A stretch of 37,702 bases of DNA from Gemmatimonadaceae bacterium. GTDB lineage: Bacteria; Gemmatimonadota; Gemmatimonadetes; Gemmatimonadales; Gemmatimonadaceae. Position 1 is the first letter of the stretch. Each line of letters starts with the position of its first letter. The stretch is taken from positions 1-37,702 of the forward strand of contig DATLUQ010000026.1 in the NCBI GenBank assembly GCA_035533015.1, written 5' to 3'. A program made the position numbers and the translations under genes. This document shows positions 1 to 8,388 of the stretch, in pieces. A model generated the notes under the pieces. That model was given only the letters and a program-made list of their open reading frames with translations. It was not told where the DNA came from and ran no database searches.

Positions 1-2
1 TG

Positions 3-584
3 AATGTCGGGGATCTGACGACCCGTTCTCGCGGCCTGCGGCGCGGCGTGCTCGCATGCGCCCTGTTGGCGACCGCGGCGGTCGTTCCGGCGCAATCGGT
101 CGACGTGCGCGCGGTGCGTGAGGGTTCGCTGGTTCGCCTCCGAGCCACCGTACACTTCACGGCGTCGCCGGCGGTGGTCTGGTCGGTGCTGACCGACTAC
201 GAGGGGCAGGGGCGGTTCGTGCCAGGAATTGTCGAGAGTCGATTGCTGTCGCGCGATTCCTCCGGGAGCGTCGTGCGACAGCGGGGCAGCGTGGCGGTAC
301 TCGTCTTTCGCTTTCCCTTCGATGTGGTGTATGCCACCGTCGAGCAGCCGCCCACGGCACTGACCGCGCGACTCGTTCGAGGGAGCGTTCGCCGGATGCA
401 AAGCACGTATCATCTGAGTCCCGACGGCGCTGGTACGCTGCTCGAATACCGGGGCGAGGTGGAGGTGAGCGGATGGTTGCCACCGCTCATCGGGCCCGCG
501 ATCGTGCGAGGACAGGTCGAAAGTCAGTTGAAAGCGATCGCGGCGGAGATCGACCGTCGTGCACGCGAGCGCCGACCACCCTGA
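3..584 (+). CDS. SRPBCC/START-like (polyketide cyclase-type) secreted protein, 5' end cut by window
   Basis: The product reads as a hydrophobic export segment ending near PAQS, followed by a single START-like fold of about 140 residues. The pattern of the family is visible: ASPAVVWSVLTDYEG at the first helix, GRFVPG, then beta strands with alternating charged and hydrophobic residues, and a long final helix (VRGQVESQLKAIAAEIDRR). Members of this superfamily bind hydrophobic ligands; no substrate can be named here. The first possible start in the window is GTG at 48, but the frame is open to base 3 and the basic stretch RGLRRG that would form the signal-peptide n-region lies upstream of 48. 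The true start is therefore probably outside the window. The stop at 582-584 is followed one base later by the ATG of the radical SAM gene, so the two are probably co-transcribed and translationally coupled. Confidence 0.75.
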   Translation, partial: NVGDLTTRSRGLRRGVLACALLATAAVVPAQSVDVRAVREGSLVRLRATVHFTASPAVVWSVLTDYEGQGRFVPGIVESRLLSRDSSGSVVRQRGSVAVLVFRFPFDVVYATVEQPPTALTARLVRGSVRRMQSTYHLSPDGAGTLLEYRGEVEVSGWLPPLIGPAIVRGQVESQLKAIAAEIDRRARERRPP

Positions 585-585
585 T

Positions 586-1938
586 ATGACTCACCTTTCG
601 TCAATACGCGCTTCTGCCGGTGGTCCGATGGCGACGCATTCCATCGATTACTTGACCCTGCGACACCTCGCCCCAGCCAGGTGGTTGCGCGCCCGCGTGT
701 CGCGTGTTCTTGGCGGCCGTGAGGCGTGGCCGCTGGTGTTTCGGGCTCCGCACGCAGCCTCTGGGTTTCCACAGGGCACGAGCGGCAACCTCTACGTGCA
801 TCTCCCGTTCTGCCAGCACCTGTGCCCTCATTGCCCGTACAATCGCATCACCTTCCAGTCCGGGATGGTACGTGACTACGGGCGAGCGCTCGAGCGGGAA
901 CTCACCGCATACCTGGCGCGCGCCGATGCGCCGCCCGTGCGGACGCTGTACTTCGGCGGCGGAACACCCAGTCTCACTCCGGAGCTGATCGAACTGGTCA
1001 TTACCCTGGTACGCTCCCATCTCGTTCATGGCGCCGAGGTCGGGGTTGAAGTCCATCCGCGGGATGCGGACCCCGCGCTGCTCGCGCGGTTGCGTGTCGC
1101 TGGCGTCAACCGCATCAGTCTCGGTATCGAGACCCTGCGTCCAGATCTGCTCAAGTCGTTGGGCCGGCACTACACGCCGGAGCAAGGCCTGCAGGCCATT
1201 CGGTCCGCGCAGCGTGGCGGCTTCGACTTCGTGGATGTGAACCTCATCCACGGAATTCCGGGACAGCGAGCCGACGAGGCCATCGCTGACGCCGAGCGGA
1301 TCGTGGCCCTCGGCGTGGACCAGATCTCGGCATATCCGCTGTTCGGGTTCGCCCATACGCCACTCGGCCGGCGCGGCGGGGTCGGCCCGGCGTCAGATCG
1401 TGAGCGCCTGCGCGCGCAGCGCGGGGTTTCACGCGTCTGCCGGGCGGCGGGCCTCGCGCGCACGTCCGTCTGGAGCTTCACGCGCGCTGGCTTGTCTCCG
1501 TACTCCACCGTCACGCACGAGGACTACGTCGGCTTCGGTGCCGGCGCCGGCTCGAAAGTGGGCGGCGTCTTCTGGTTCAACACGTTTTCCATTCCCGAGT
1601 ACAACGCGTGTCTCGAGCCGCGCCCAGCCCTCGTGCTGCACGTCGGCGAGCGCTTGCGCCGGCTGCACTGGCTCTATTGGGCCATCTACGGAACGCACAT
1701 CACGTCCGAGCGGTACCGCACCCTGTTCGGCAAACCGATCGAACGGGATTTCGGCCGCCTGTTATGGGCGATGCGGATGGCCGGATTGGCGCGGCACGAC
1801 GCGACCGGCTGGAAGATCACGGAACGCGGAGCCGTCTGGGTGCATCGCCTGCAGAGTCTCTTTTCACTCAGCTACATCGACGAATTGTGGACGCGCTGCC
1901 GGCACGAAGCGTGGCCGACGGAAGTCGCCCTAGTCTGA
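586..1938 (+). CDS. HemN/HemW-like radical SAM protein
   Basis: This is a radical S-adenosylmethionine enzyme of the oxygen-independent coproporphyrinogen oxidase type. With the start at 586, the [4Fe-4S] cysteines are C76, C80 and C83 in VHLPFCQHLCPHCPY (CX3CX2C), followed by the SAM-binding GGGTPSLTPE near residue 126, then VEVHPRD, NRISLGIET and NLIHGIPGQ, all HemN hallmarks. A HemN-type C-terminal domain with VGFGAGAGS and a winged-helix-like tail follows. Length (about 450 residues) fits the family. True HemN (coproporphyrinogen oxidation), HemW (haem chaperone) and less characterised relatives cannot be separated by eye, so no symbol is given. ATG 586 follows the upstream stop by one base; GTG 559 would overlap the upstream gene, and ATG 628 has a better ribosome site (GGTGG) and is a real alternative. 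The partner START-like gene hints at a hydrophobic substrate, which is only inference. Confidence 0.85.
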   Translation: MTHLSSIRASAGGPMATHSIDYLTLRHLAPARWLRARVSRVLGGREAWPLVFRAPHAASGFPQGTSGNLYVHLPFCQHLCPHCPYNRITFQSGMVRDYGRALERELTAYLARADAPPVRTLYFGGGTPSLTPELIELVITLVRSHLVHGAEVGVEVHPRDADPALLARLRVAGVNRISLGIETLRPDLLKSLGRHYTPEQGLQAIRSAQRGGFDFVDVNLIHGIPGQRADEAIADAERIVALGVDQISAYPLFGFAHTPLGRRGGVGPASDRERLRAQRGVSRVCRAAGLARTSVWSFTRAGLSPYSTVTHEDYVGFGAGAGSKVGGVFWFNTFSIPEYNACLEPRPALVLHVGERLRRLHWLYWAIYGTHITSERYRTLFGKPIERDFGRLLWAMRMAGLARHDATGWKITERGAVWVHRLQSLFSLSYIDELWTRCRHEAWPTEVALV

Positions 1939-2083
1939 TGCGACGTCCTCCGGGCGGCCCAGAGGAAGCGGGCTCGGCTCTGGATTGCGGTAGGTCCACC
2001 CGATGGCGAAGTTCCCCTGCCGTCGCCGAACGCGTCCGGCTTGCGTTTGCGTTCTGTTCATCATCCCACACAGGAGTCGTTCC

Positions 2084-3613
2084 GTGATCGCTCGCCGCTC
2101 GGCCTCCCTGGCCGCCGCTTGCGCCCTACTCGCATTCAGCGCCATCCCCGCGCTCGCCCAGAAGGCGGAGAAGCCCGCCTCGGACACCGTTGCCGCGGTG
2201 CCGTCCGAGAGTGCATCCGTGACGCAGCACGTGATCACGCTCAACGGAGAGACCGTGCACTACACGGCCACGGCCGGCAACCTGCTCGTGCGCAACGACT
2301 CGGGCGCGCCGATCGGCAGCTTCTTCTACGTGGCCTACACCAAGGACGGCGCCGACCCGCTCAAGCGTCCGGTGACGTTCCTGTACAACGGCGGACCGGG
2401 GTCGTCCACGATCTGGCTGCACATGGGTTCGGTGGGTCCGCTGCGGGTCGTCACCGACGACGCTGCGTCCACGCCGCCCGCCCCGTACGAACTGAAGGAC
2501 AACCCGTACAGCCTGATCGACAAGAGCGACCTCGTGTTCGTCGACGCCATGGGTACCGGCTTCAGCCAGATCGTGGGCAAGGGCACCGGCAAGGAGTTCT
2601 TCGGCGTGGACGCCGACATCCGGTCGTTCGCCGACTTCATCACCCGCTACGTGACCGTCAACAACCGGTGGAACTCACCCAAGTTCCTGATGGGCGAATC
2701 GTACGGCACGACGCGATCGGCGGGCCTGGCCGATGCGCTGCAGGAGCGCGGCATGCCGCTCAACGGCGTGGTGCTCGTGTCGTCATATTTGAATGCATAT
2801 GTCGATTTCAGCGGGCCGCCCCTGGCGCTCGACCTGCCGTACGAACTGTACCTGCCGACCATGGCGGCCACCGCCTGGTACCACGACAAGCTCTCGCCGA
2901 AGCCCGCGGACCTGGCGGCGTTCCTGGCGCAGGTGCGCGCCTTCGCCCTGGGCGACTACGAGCAGGCGCTGGACAAGGGCTCGCACCTGGGCGCCGCCGA
3001 GCGCGACGCCGTGGTGGCCAAGCTCCACCAGTACACCGGGATCTCGGAGCAGTACTGGCGCGAAGCGAACCTGCGGCTCACCCCCGACCGATTCGAGAAG
3101 GAACTGTTGCGCGACGAACGGCGCACCGTGGGCCGTCTCGATGCCCGGTACGAAGGGATCGATCACGATAATGCCGGCGAGAGTCCCGAATACGACGCCG
3201 CCGACGCCGCCATCAACGGACCCTTCACCACGGCGTTCAACTACTACCTCAAGAACGGCCTCCACTATACGAGCGACCGCCGCTACCTGACCACCAACTA
3301 CGGCGTCGTGGGGCGCAGTTGGGACGACCATCACCACGGCGCGGACATGCTCGATGTGGCCGAAGACCTTCGCGACGCGATGTCCAAGAATCCGCAACTC
3401 AAGGTGTTTTCGGCCAACGGCTATTTCGACTTCGCCACGCCGTTCTTCGAGACGGAATACACCCTGGACCACATGGGGCTCGCCCCGTCGCTGGCCAAGA
3501 ACATCACGTATGGCTACTACCAGTCGGGGCACATGATCTACATGCACACGCCGGCGCTCGCGCAACTCAAGCACGATCTGGCGGCGTTCTACGACTCGAC
3601 GCTGAGCCATTAG
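2084..3613 (+). CDS. Secreted S10 family serine carboxypeptidase
   Basis: A carboxypeptidase of MEROPS family S10 (alpha/beta hydrolase fold), releasing C-terminal residues from peptides. The oxyanion-region signature YNGGPGSS is near residue 103, the nucleophile is S206 in MGESYGTTR, the acid is D449 in GYFDFATP, and the base is H483 in QSGHMIYMH, so the triad is complete. GTG 2084 is chosen because CAGGAG at 2071-2076 is well spaced and a clean signal peptide follows (RR, hydrophobic core, cleavage near ALAQ). An upstream in-frame start at 2003 would only add residues that spoil the signal peptide. About 509 residues, as expected for the family. It stands alone between the radical SAM gene and the cytochrome gene. 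A run of seven AT-rich codons interrupts its codon usage at 2783-2803. Confidence 0.93.
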   Translation: MIARRSASLAAACALLAFSAIPALAQKAEKPASDTVAAVPSESASVTQHVITLNGETVHYTATAGNLLVRNDSGAPIGSFFYVAYTKDGADPLKRPVTFLYNGGPGSSTIWLHMGSVGPLRVVTDDAASTPPAPYELKDNPYSLIDKSDLVFVDAMGTGFSQIVGKGTGKEFFGVDADIRSFADFITRYVTVNNRWNSPKFLMGESYGTTRSAGLADALQERGMPLNGVVLVSSYLNAYVDFSGPPLALDLPYELYLPTMAATAWYHDKLSPKPADLAAFLAQVRAFALGDYEQALDKGSHLGAAERDAVVAKLHQYTGISEQYWREANLRLTPDRFEKELLRDERRTVGRLDARYEGIDHDNAGESPEYDAADAAINGPFTTAFNYYLKNGLHYTSDRRYLTTNYGVVGRSWDDHHHGADMLDVAEDLRDAMSKNPQLKVFSANGYFDFATPFFETEYTLDHMGLAPSLAKNITYGYYQSGHMIYMHTPALAQLKHDLAAFYDSTLSH

Positions 3614-3769
3614 GGCATTCCCGCACGCGGCGGTTCCAGAATAGGGTTATCATTGCGACGAGGGCACGCCGTGAGGCGGGCCGGGCGCCGGGGCTCGTCT
3701 GGTCCCGGCCCTCGCCGACCGCGGCGGAGCCCTCGAAACTGAACGGTGTCCATGACCGGGGAGGAGGAA

Positions 3770-4261
3770 ATGCGCGTTTCTGTGATGGGTACGAAATCTG
3801 CCGCGGCCGCCGCGGTGCTTGCCATCGTACTTACCGCCTGCGGCGGCGGCGAGAAGAACGCGGCCGATACGACCTCGGCCGCAGTGGCGGCGGCCGCAAG
3901 CGCCGCCGCTGCAGCGGTGCCTGCGGCCGCGCCGGCCGGCGCGCTGCCGTCCGGCGCCACGATGGGGATGGTCGCCGAGGGCGATAGCATCTTCCATGGG
4001 CAAGCGGCTGGCGGGCTGTGCTTCACGTGCCACGGGATGGATGCGAAAGGCACCCCGCTTGCGCCTTCGCTGGCCGACACTGTCTGGCTCACCGGCGACG
4101 GGAGCTACGCATTCATCCAGAAGCGCGTGATCGACGGAATGCCAAAGCCCGCGGCACCCTACGTCGCACCGATGCCGCCCATGGGAGGCGCCAAGCTCAC
4201 TCCGGATCAGGTGAAGGCCGTCTCGGCATACGTCTACTCCATCAGCCACACCGGGGCCTGA
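3770..4261 (+). CDS. Lipoprotein c-type cytochrome (monohaem)
   Basis: A small membrane-anchored cytochrome c. A lipobox LTAC places the lipidated cysteine at residue 24. Residues 30-65 form an Ala/Pro-rich spacer that would hold the haem domain off the membrane. The haem site is C84-x-x-C87-H88 in GLCFTCHG, and a methionine ligand is probably in APMPPMGG near residue 137; the last helix (DQVKAVSAYVYSI) is the usual C-terminal helix of class I cytochromes. ATG 3770 is preferred because GGAGG at 3760-3764 lies five bases upstream; GTG 3746 lies before that site and would place the lipobox too deep. The electron partner is unknown; none of the neighbours is a redox enzyme. About 163 residues. 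Confidence 0.88.
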   Translation: MRVSVMGTKSAAAAAVLAIVLTACGGGEKNAADTTSAAVAAAASAAAAAVPAAAPAGALPSGATMGMVAEGDSIFHGQAAGGLCFTCHGMDAKGTPLAPSLADTVWLTGDGSYAFIQKRVIDGMPKPAAPYVAPMPPMGGAKLTPDQVKAVSAYVYSISHTGA

Positions 4262-4302
4262 TTCGATCGGCGCTCTCCGCCGCGCTGCGCACTGGGCGGT
4301 GT

Positions 4303-4347
4303 GCGAAGACGGGCGGCGACTCCGATCGAGTCACCGCCCGTCTTCGC
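4303..4347. terminator. Long bidirectional hairpin between convergent genes
   Basis: Two 19-base arms, 4303-4321 and 4329-4347, pair at 18 of 19 positions around a seven-base loop. The arms begin GCGAAGACGGGCGG and end in CCGCCCGTCTTCGC. The structure sits between the stop of the cytochrome gene and the stop of the M1 peptidase gene read from the other strand, so it can serve both. There is no clear U tract. Confidence 0.75.
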
Positions 4348-4366
4348 GCATCCGTTCAGCAGCTGA

Positions 4367-6463
4367 TCATCCCTTGCACGCCGGGCCGCCGAACCTCCCG
4401 CCGCCGAAGCCGGGCCCGCCGGCCGGCTCGGGCGGCGCCGGTTGCCGCGGCCAGGTGTTGTCGGAGATATCGAGATCCGGGAACCGGCAGTGCGGATCGA
4501 GCACGATGCGCTCGATCTTGCGCGCGCCGAAGTCGAGCGTCGCCTTGAACGTGCGGCTGCCGTTGAACCACACGTCCACCGGCCAGGTGACGGTGGCCGT
4601 CGAATCATCGATCATCACGGCGTTCCGCATGTGCCGGATGGCCGGGCCCTTGGGTGCGAAGTGGACGTTCAAGACCACGGGCGACGGCATCTGCCCGGCC
4701 TGGTGCACGGTCACCACGGTGCGCCCGGCCGACGTGGTCACGTTCTGGATGGACCCATCCACGGCGTCGGTGGTGAACAGCCAGTAGTACCAGAACCACC
4801 CGAGGTCGCGGTGCAGGGCATTGCTCATGAAGAACGCATAGTCCCACGGTGACGGATGCTTGAACCGCCAGGCGTGAGCGTACTCGCTCATCGCATGCCA
4901 CACGGCGCTGTCGCCCACGATGCCGCCGAGCATGGACAACATCATCGGCGCCTTGCTGTACGCCTGGAAGGAGTACATCGGGCCGCCGTAGTTGGCGTCC
5001 CACATCATCGGAGCTTCGCGTTCGTTGCCGCTCGTCATTCCGTAGCGCTGGCCCGGGCCGTCGAGATCGGCCGGCAGGTGCTGCCGGTCGTCGCGCGACA
5101 GGATGTTCATGTACTGGTTGAACCCTTCGTCCATGAACGGATACCAGGTCTCGTTGGTGCCGAGCGTCATCGGCCACCACTCGTGCCCGGTCTCGTGATC
5201 GGAGGCACCGACGCTCGACATGATGAACATCGGATACTCCATGCCGAGTTCCGGGCCGTCCACCATGGTCATGGTCGGAAAGCTGTAGGGTATCCAGAGT
5301 TTGGAATAGAACTCGAGGGCGTGACGCACGGTGGGGCCCGCGTCGGCGTATGCCGGCGCGTGGCCGGGCAGGTACATGATGTTGATGGGGACGTTCATGC
5401 CCGAGCCGGGGATCACGGCGTGCGCCCCGTCCCACACGAACTGGTCGGACGTGGCCCAGGCGACGTCGGCCGCGGTATCGGCCACGAAGTGCCACACGAG
5501 CCGGTCGCCGGCCGCGGTGGCGCGGCCGGGTCCGAATTCGTCGGGGCTCAGGATGCGGACGGTCGAGTCGGCGGTGAGGGCCTGCGTCAGCCGTTCCCGT
5601 TCGGCGGCCGTCAGCACGTCCTGCGGGTTCTGCAGAATGCCGGTGGCGCCCACGAGCCAGCCCGCCGGGAGATCCAGCTTGACGTCGAAGTGGCCGAAAT
5701 TATTGTAGAATTCTGATGGCCCCAGATACGGGTCGGTATCCCAGCCGCCGTCCCGCAGGTCGTCGAACACGGTCACCCGGGGGTACCACTGACCCACCTG
5801 GTACAGCGTGTCGCCCCACGCGCCCATCCGGATGCCGCGCGTCGGCGCCACCACCTTGGGCACCGTGAAGTGCCAGTCGGCGTCGAGGGCAACGCTGCCG
5901 TGCGCCGGCACCGGCGCGGGCAGGGTGATGGTGGCCACCGTCTGCGACAGATTGAAGGCCGCGAGTTCCACCGGAGGCGCGGCGCCGCCCCGTCCGCCCC
6001 GTCCTCCGCGGCCACGCGCCGGGGCGCCGGGGTTGAGCGCCACCGGCTGTCCGTCCACGCGCAACGCGGTCACCTGCATGCCGTCGGTGATGTCGGTGAC
6101 CTCCTCGGCCCGCGGCACGTTGGGGGCGAACAGGTTCTGATCCAGACGCAACGTGATGGAGTGCATCTCGTTGGGCCCGTTGTTCTGCACCACCACGTGC
6201 TCGTGGCCCGTCACCAACCCCGTGGCCGGGTCGAAGCGGGCGTCGATCGCGTAGTCGGTCCAGAGCTGCCAGTAGTTCCGCCCGGGCCGGCCAGTGGAGT
6301 CGCGGGTGCCGGCAGCGAAGGCGCGCCGGATCATGTCCGTCATCGGGATGTCGTGCTGGATGGCACGGTCTGGATATCTGCTGGTCGTCTGCGCAAAGCC
6401 GGGGGCCGGAAGCGCGGCCAGCGCGCCCAGCACGGCCAGCGCCACGAGAGAGCGAGAGCGCAT
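4367..6463 (-). CDS. Secreted M1 family metallopeptidase
   Basis: A gluzincin peptidase of family M1. The zinc motif is H423-E-T-G-H427 followed after exactly 18 residues by E446 in MDEGFNQYMN; LGMEYPMF upstream corresponds to the GxMEN exopeptidase loop and suggests aminopeptidase activity. An N-terminal signal peptide ends near GFAQ (residue 25). The N-terminal beta domain carries an inserted Gly/Arg-rich loop (RGRGGRGGRGG, near residue 155), and the C-terminus is Gly-rich and ends in PACKG. ATG 6463 is preceded on the minus strand by GAGGA with suitable spacing. Length of 698 residues is normal for bacterial secreted M1 enzymes that lack the long C-terminal ERAP-like domain. Transcribed alone, divergent from the VIT-family gene. 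Confidence 0.92.
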   Translation of the reverse strand: MRSRSLVALAVLGALAALPAPGFAQTTSRYPDRAIQHDIPMTDMIRRAFAAGTRDSTGRPGRNYWQLWTDYAIDARFDPATGLVTGHEHVVVQNNGPNEMHSITLRLDQNLFAPNVPRAEEVTDITDGMQVTALRVDGQPVALNPGAPARGRGGRGGRGGAAPPVELAAFNLSQTVATITLPAPVPAHGSVALDADWHFTVPKVVAPTRGIRMGAWGDTLYQVGQWYPRVTVFDDLRDGGWDTDPYLGPSEFYNNFGHFDVKLDLPAGWLVGATGILQNPQDVLTAAERERLTQALTADSTVRILSPDEFGPGRATAAGDRLVWHFVADTAADVAWATSDQFVWDGAHAVIPGSGMNVPINIMYLPGHAPAYADAGPTVRHALEFYSKLWIPYSFPTMTMVDGPELGMEYPMFIMSSVGASDHETGHEWWPMTLGTNETWYPFMDEGFNQYMNILSRDDRQHLPADLDGPGQRYGMTSGNEREAPMMWDANYGGPMYSFQAYSKAPMMLSMLGGIVGDSAVWHAMSEYAHAWRFKHPSPWDYAFFMSNALHRDLGWFWYYWLFTTDAVDGSIQNVTTSAGRTVVTVHQAGQMPSPVVLNVHFAPKGPAIRHMRNAVMIDDSTATVTWPVDVWFNGSRTFKATLDFGARKIERIVLDPHCRFPDLDISDNTWPRQPAPPEPAGGPGFGGGRFGGPACKG

Positions 6464-6574
6464 GGGGAGAGTCCTCGTCAGGAATTCGTCGGAATAGCCG
6501 GCGGGACGCCGGACTCCCCAGACTTACCATGCGGCACTACATATTGAAAGGGACGCCCGTCCGGAGACCCAGCC

Positions 6575-7276
6575 ATGAGACCCCCAGCCCGCCATCGCGA
6601 ACAACACCGTACCGATCGCATCGGCTGGCTGCGCGCCGCCGTGCTCGGTGCCAACGACGGCATCGTGTCCACGGCCAGCCTGCTCGTGGGCGTGGCGGCG
6701 GCGAGTGTCGGACGCGGCGAGGTACTCGTGGCCGGCACGGCCGGTCTCGTGGCCGGCGCGATGTCCATGGCGGCGGGCGAATACGTGTCGGTCAAGTCGC
6801 AGGCCGAGACCGAGGAGGCGGACCTCACCCGTGAGCGCCGCGAACTGCGTGACGATCCGGAGGCGGAGCACGTGGAGCTGGCGGAGATCTACGTGAAGCG
6901 CGGGCTCGAGCCGGCGCTCGCCCGCCAGGTGGCGGACCAGCTCATGGTGCACGACGCGCTCGGCGCCCACGCCCGCGACGAACTGGGGATTTCGGAAGTC
7001 GTCGCGGCGCGCCCCATTCAGGCCGCGGGAGCGTCGGCGGCGAGCTTTGCCGTTGGGGCGATACTGCCGCTGATGGCGAGCGTGCTCGCGCCGTTGCCGA
7101 TGCTGCTCCCGGCGGTGATCGCCGCATCGCTGATCTTCCTGGCCGTGCTGGGGGCCGTCGCGGCGCGCACCGGCGGCGCGCCCGTGCTGGCGGGCGCCGT
7201 GCGCGTGACCTTCTGGGGCGCCCTCGCCATGCTGGTGACGGCGGGCGTGGGCCGGCTGTTCGGGGCGGTGGTGTAG
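6575..7276 (+). CDS. VIT1/CCC1 family iron/manganese transporter
   Basis: An integral membrane protein of the VIT/CCC1 family, which moves Fe2+ or Mn2+ out of the cytoplasm. The family opening is clear (LRAAVLGANDGIVSTASLLVG), with the first two membrane segments at about residues 18-42 and 46-68 and the characteristic AGAMSMAAGEYVSVKSQAE between membrane and cytosol. A charged cytosolic region rich in Glu (ETEEADLTRERRELRDDPEAE) corresponds to the metal-binding domain. Three further membrane segments lie at about 152-172, 176-196 and 207-230. GGAG at 6563-6566 supports ATG 6575. No Fur-type operator was identified in the 110-base divergent region upstream. Metal choice cannot be decided from sequence. 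Confidence 0.9.
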   Translation: MRPPARHREQHRTDRIGWLRAAVLGANDGIVSTASLLVGVAAASVGRGEVLVAGTAGLVAGAMSMAAGEYVSVKSQAETEEADLTRERRELRDDPEAEHVELAEIYVKRGLEPALARQVADQLMVHDALGAHARDELGISEVVAARPIQAAGASAASFAVGAILPLMASVLAPLPMLLPAVIAASLIFLAVLGAVAARTGGAPVLAGAVRVTFWGALAMLVTAGVGRLFGAVV

Positions 7277-7280
7277 ACCG

Positions 7281-7305
7281 CGCCGGCCGGATCAGCCGGC
7301 TGGCG
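7281..7305. terminator. Hairpin between VIT-family and GH18-like genes
   Basis: Ten-base arms 7281-7290 (CGCCGGCCGG) and 7296-7305 (CCGGCTGGCG) pair fully with one G-U, around a five-base loop. It lies just after the VIT stop and before the stop of the convergent minus-strand gene, as expected for a shared terminator; no U tract is present. Confidence 0.6.
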
Positions 7306-7316
7306 AGCCACGGCCG

Positions 7317-8378
7317 TCAGAACGGCGGAACGGGTGTCGGACGCGCCAGGGCCGGCCACAGTGCGGGATCCTCGGTGCCCAGGACCCACACCGAATAGCC
7401 GCGCAGGTGGTACTGCGCAACGAGCGCCAGTTTGTCGACGAATGCCCGCGCGTCCTCCATCCAGAGATACTGGAACACTCCGTTCTCGCTCCACACGGCG
7501 TGCGGCGACTTCTGTATGCTGTCCCATCGCGCCGCCACGCGATTGGCGGCCAGCAAGCTCTCGGCGCGCGCGAACGGGATGTCGCGCCCGATCATGCGCG
7601 GGCCCTCCTTCTTGGAGTACGATGGAAACCACCAGTCCGAATACGAGGGAATGCCGAGTGAGATCTTGGCCGGAGCCACGCCCAGCGAGAGCACGTAGCG
7701 CAGGCACTGCTCCATCCACGGATAGCCGGCCACCGGACCGGCGGGGGAAACCCCCGTGTGCTCGGCGTACGTCATGAGCGAAATGAAATCGAGCGTATCG
7801 GCCAGGGCCTTGTAGTCGTACACCCCACGCCAGTTCGCGAAGATCCACCGGTCGTAGCTGTTGGTACCCGGGTCGTCGCTGGACCTCGGGACGACGGCTG
7901 CCGACAGCGTGCACCCCGCGTGGTGCACCGAATCGACGGCCGCGCGCACGAACGCCGTGAACCGTTGGCGGTCGGCCACGTTCACGTTCTCGAGGTCGAA
8001 TTGGATGCCATCGAGGTGATCGGTGCGGCAGAGGGCGGCCAGGCTGCGCAGGGCGCGCCGCCGCGCCGAGGCGACGGTGAGCACGCGGTGGATGGCCGGC
8101 TGGCTGAACCCGGGGTTCATCACGAGCGGCACGAGCTTCACGTGGTGCTCGTGGGCGGCGGCCACGACGCGTGGGTCGAGATGCCCGGTGATCGCGCCCG
8201 TCGGCAGCAGGTCGAACACCTGCGGCGCAACGATGTCGATCTGACTCGCGTGGTCGATGAAGCTGCGCGTGCTCGCGTCGCTGCCCACCGCATACCAGAG
8301 GGCTTCCGGGTGCTGGGCCGGGGCGCCCGTCGGGATGGTCGCGAGCGCGAGGAGGATGGCGCCCATTGAGATCCGCAT
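7317..8378 (-). CDS. Secreted GH18-like glycoside hydrolase
   Basis: A TIM-barrel protein resembling the GH18 proteins of the YaaH/SleL type. The catalytic strand reads LDGIQFDLENV: D123, D128 and the proton donor E130 are present, while the residue that is often Asp or Asn between them is Gln. Barrel motifs DFISLMTYAEHT and KISLGIPSYSDWW, and a final YSVWVLGTEDPALW, complete the match. A signal peptide is visible when translation starts at ATG 8378 (MRISM..., cleavage near GAPAQ). The frame stays open to 8426, but those extra codons encode PTVLPSYRPT, which is simply translated intergenic repeat and is not part of the protein. Substrate is unknown: chitin or peptidoglycan-derived sugars are possible. 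About 353 residues. Confidence 0.82.
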   Translation of the reverse strand: MRISMGAILLALATIPTGAPAQHPEALWYAVGSDASTRSFIDHASQIDIVAPQVFDLLPTGAITGHLDPRVVAAAHEHHVKLVPLVMNPGFSQPAIHRVLTVASARRRALRSLAALCRTDHLDGIQFDLENVNVADRQRFTAFVRAAVDSVHHAGCTLSAAVVPRSSDDPGTNSYDRWIFANWRGVYDYKALADTLDFISLMTYAEHTGVSPAGPVAGYPWMEQCLRYVLSLGVAPAKISLGIPSYSDWWFPSYSKKEGPRMIGRDIPFARAESLLAANRVAARWDSIQKSPHAVWSENGVFQYLWMEDARAFVDKLALVAQYHLRGYSVWVLGTEDPALWPALARPTPVPPF

Positions 8379-8388
8379 GGCGTTGAAT

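Noticed and set aside
6498-6512. CCGGCG-GGA-CGCCGG hairpin upstream of the M1 gene
   Set aside because: Six-base GC stems of this sort are expected by chance in such DNA and there is no supporting context.
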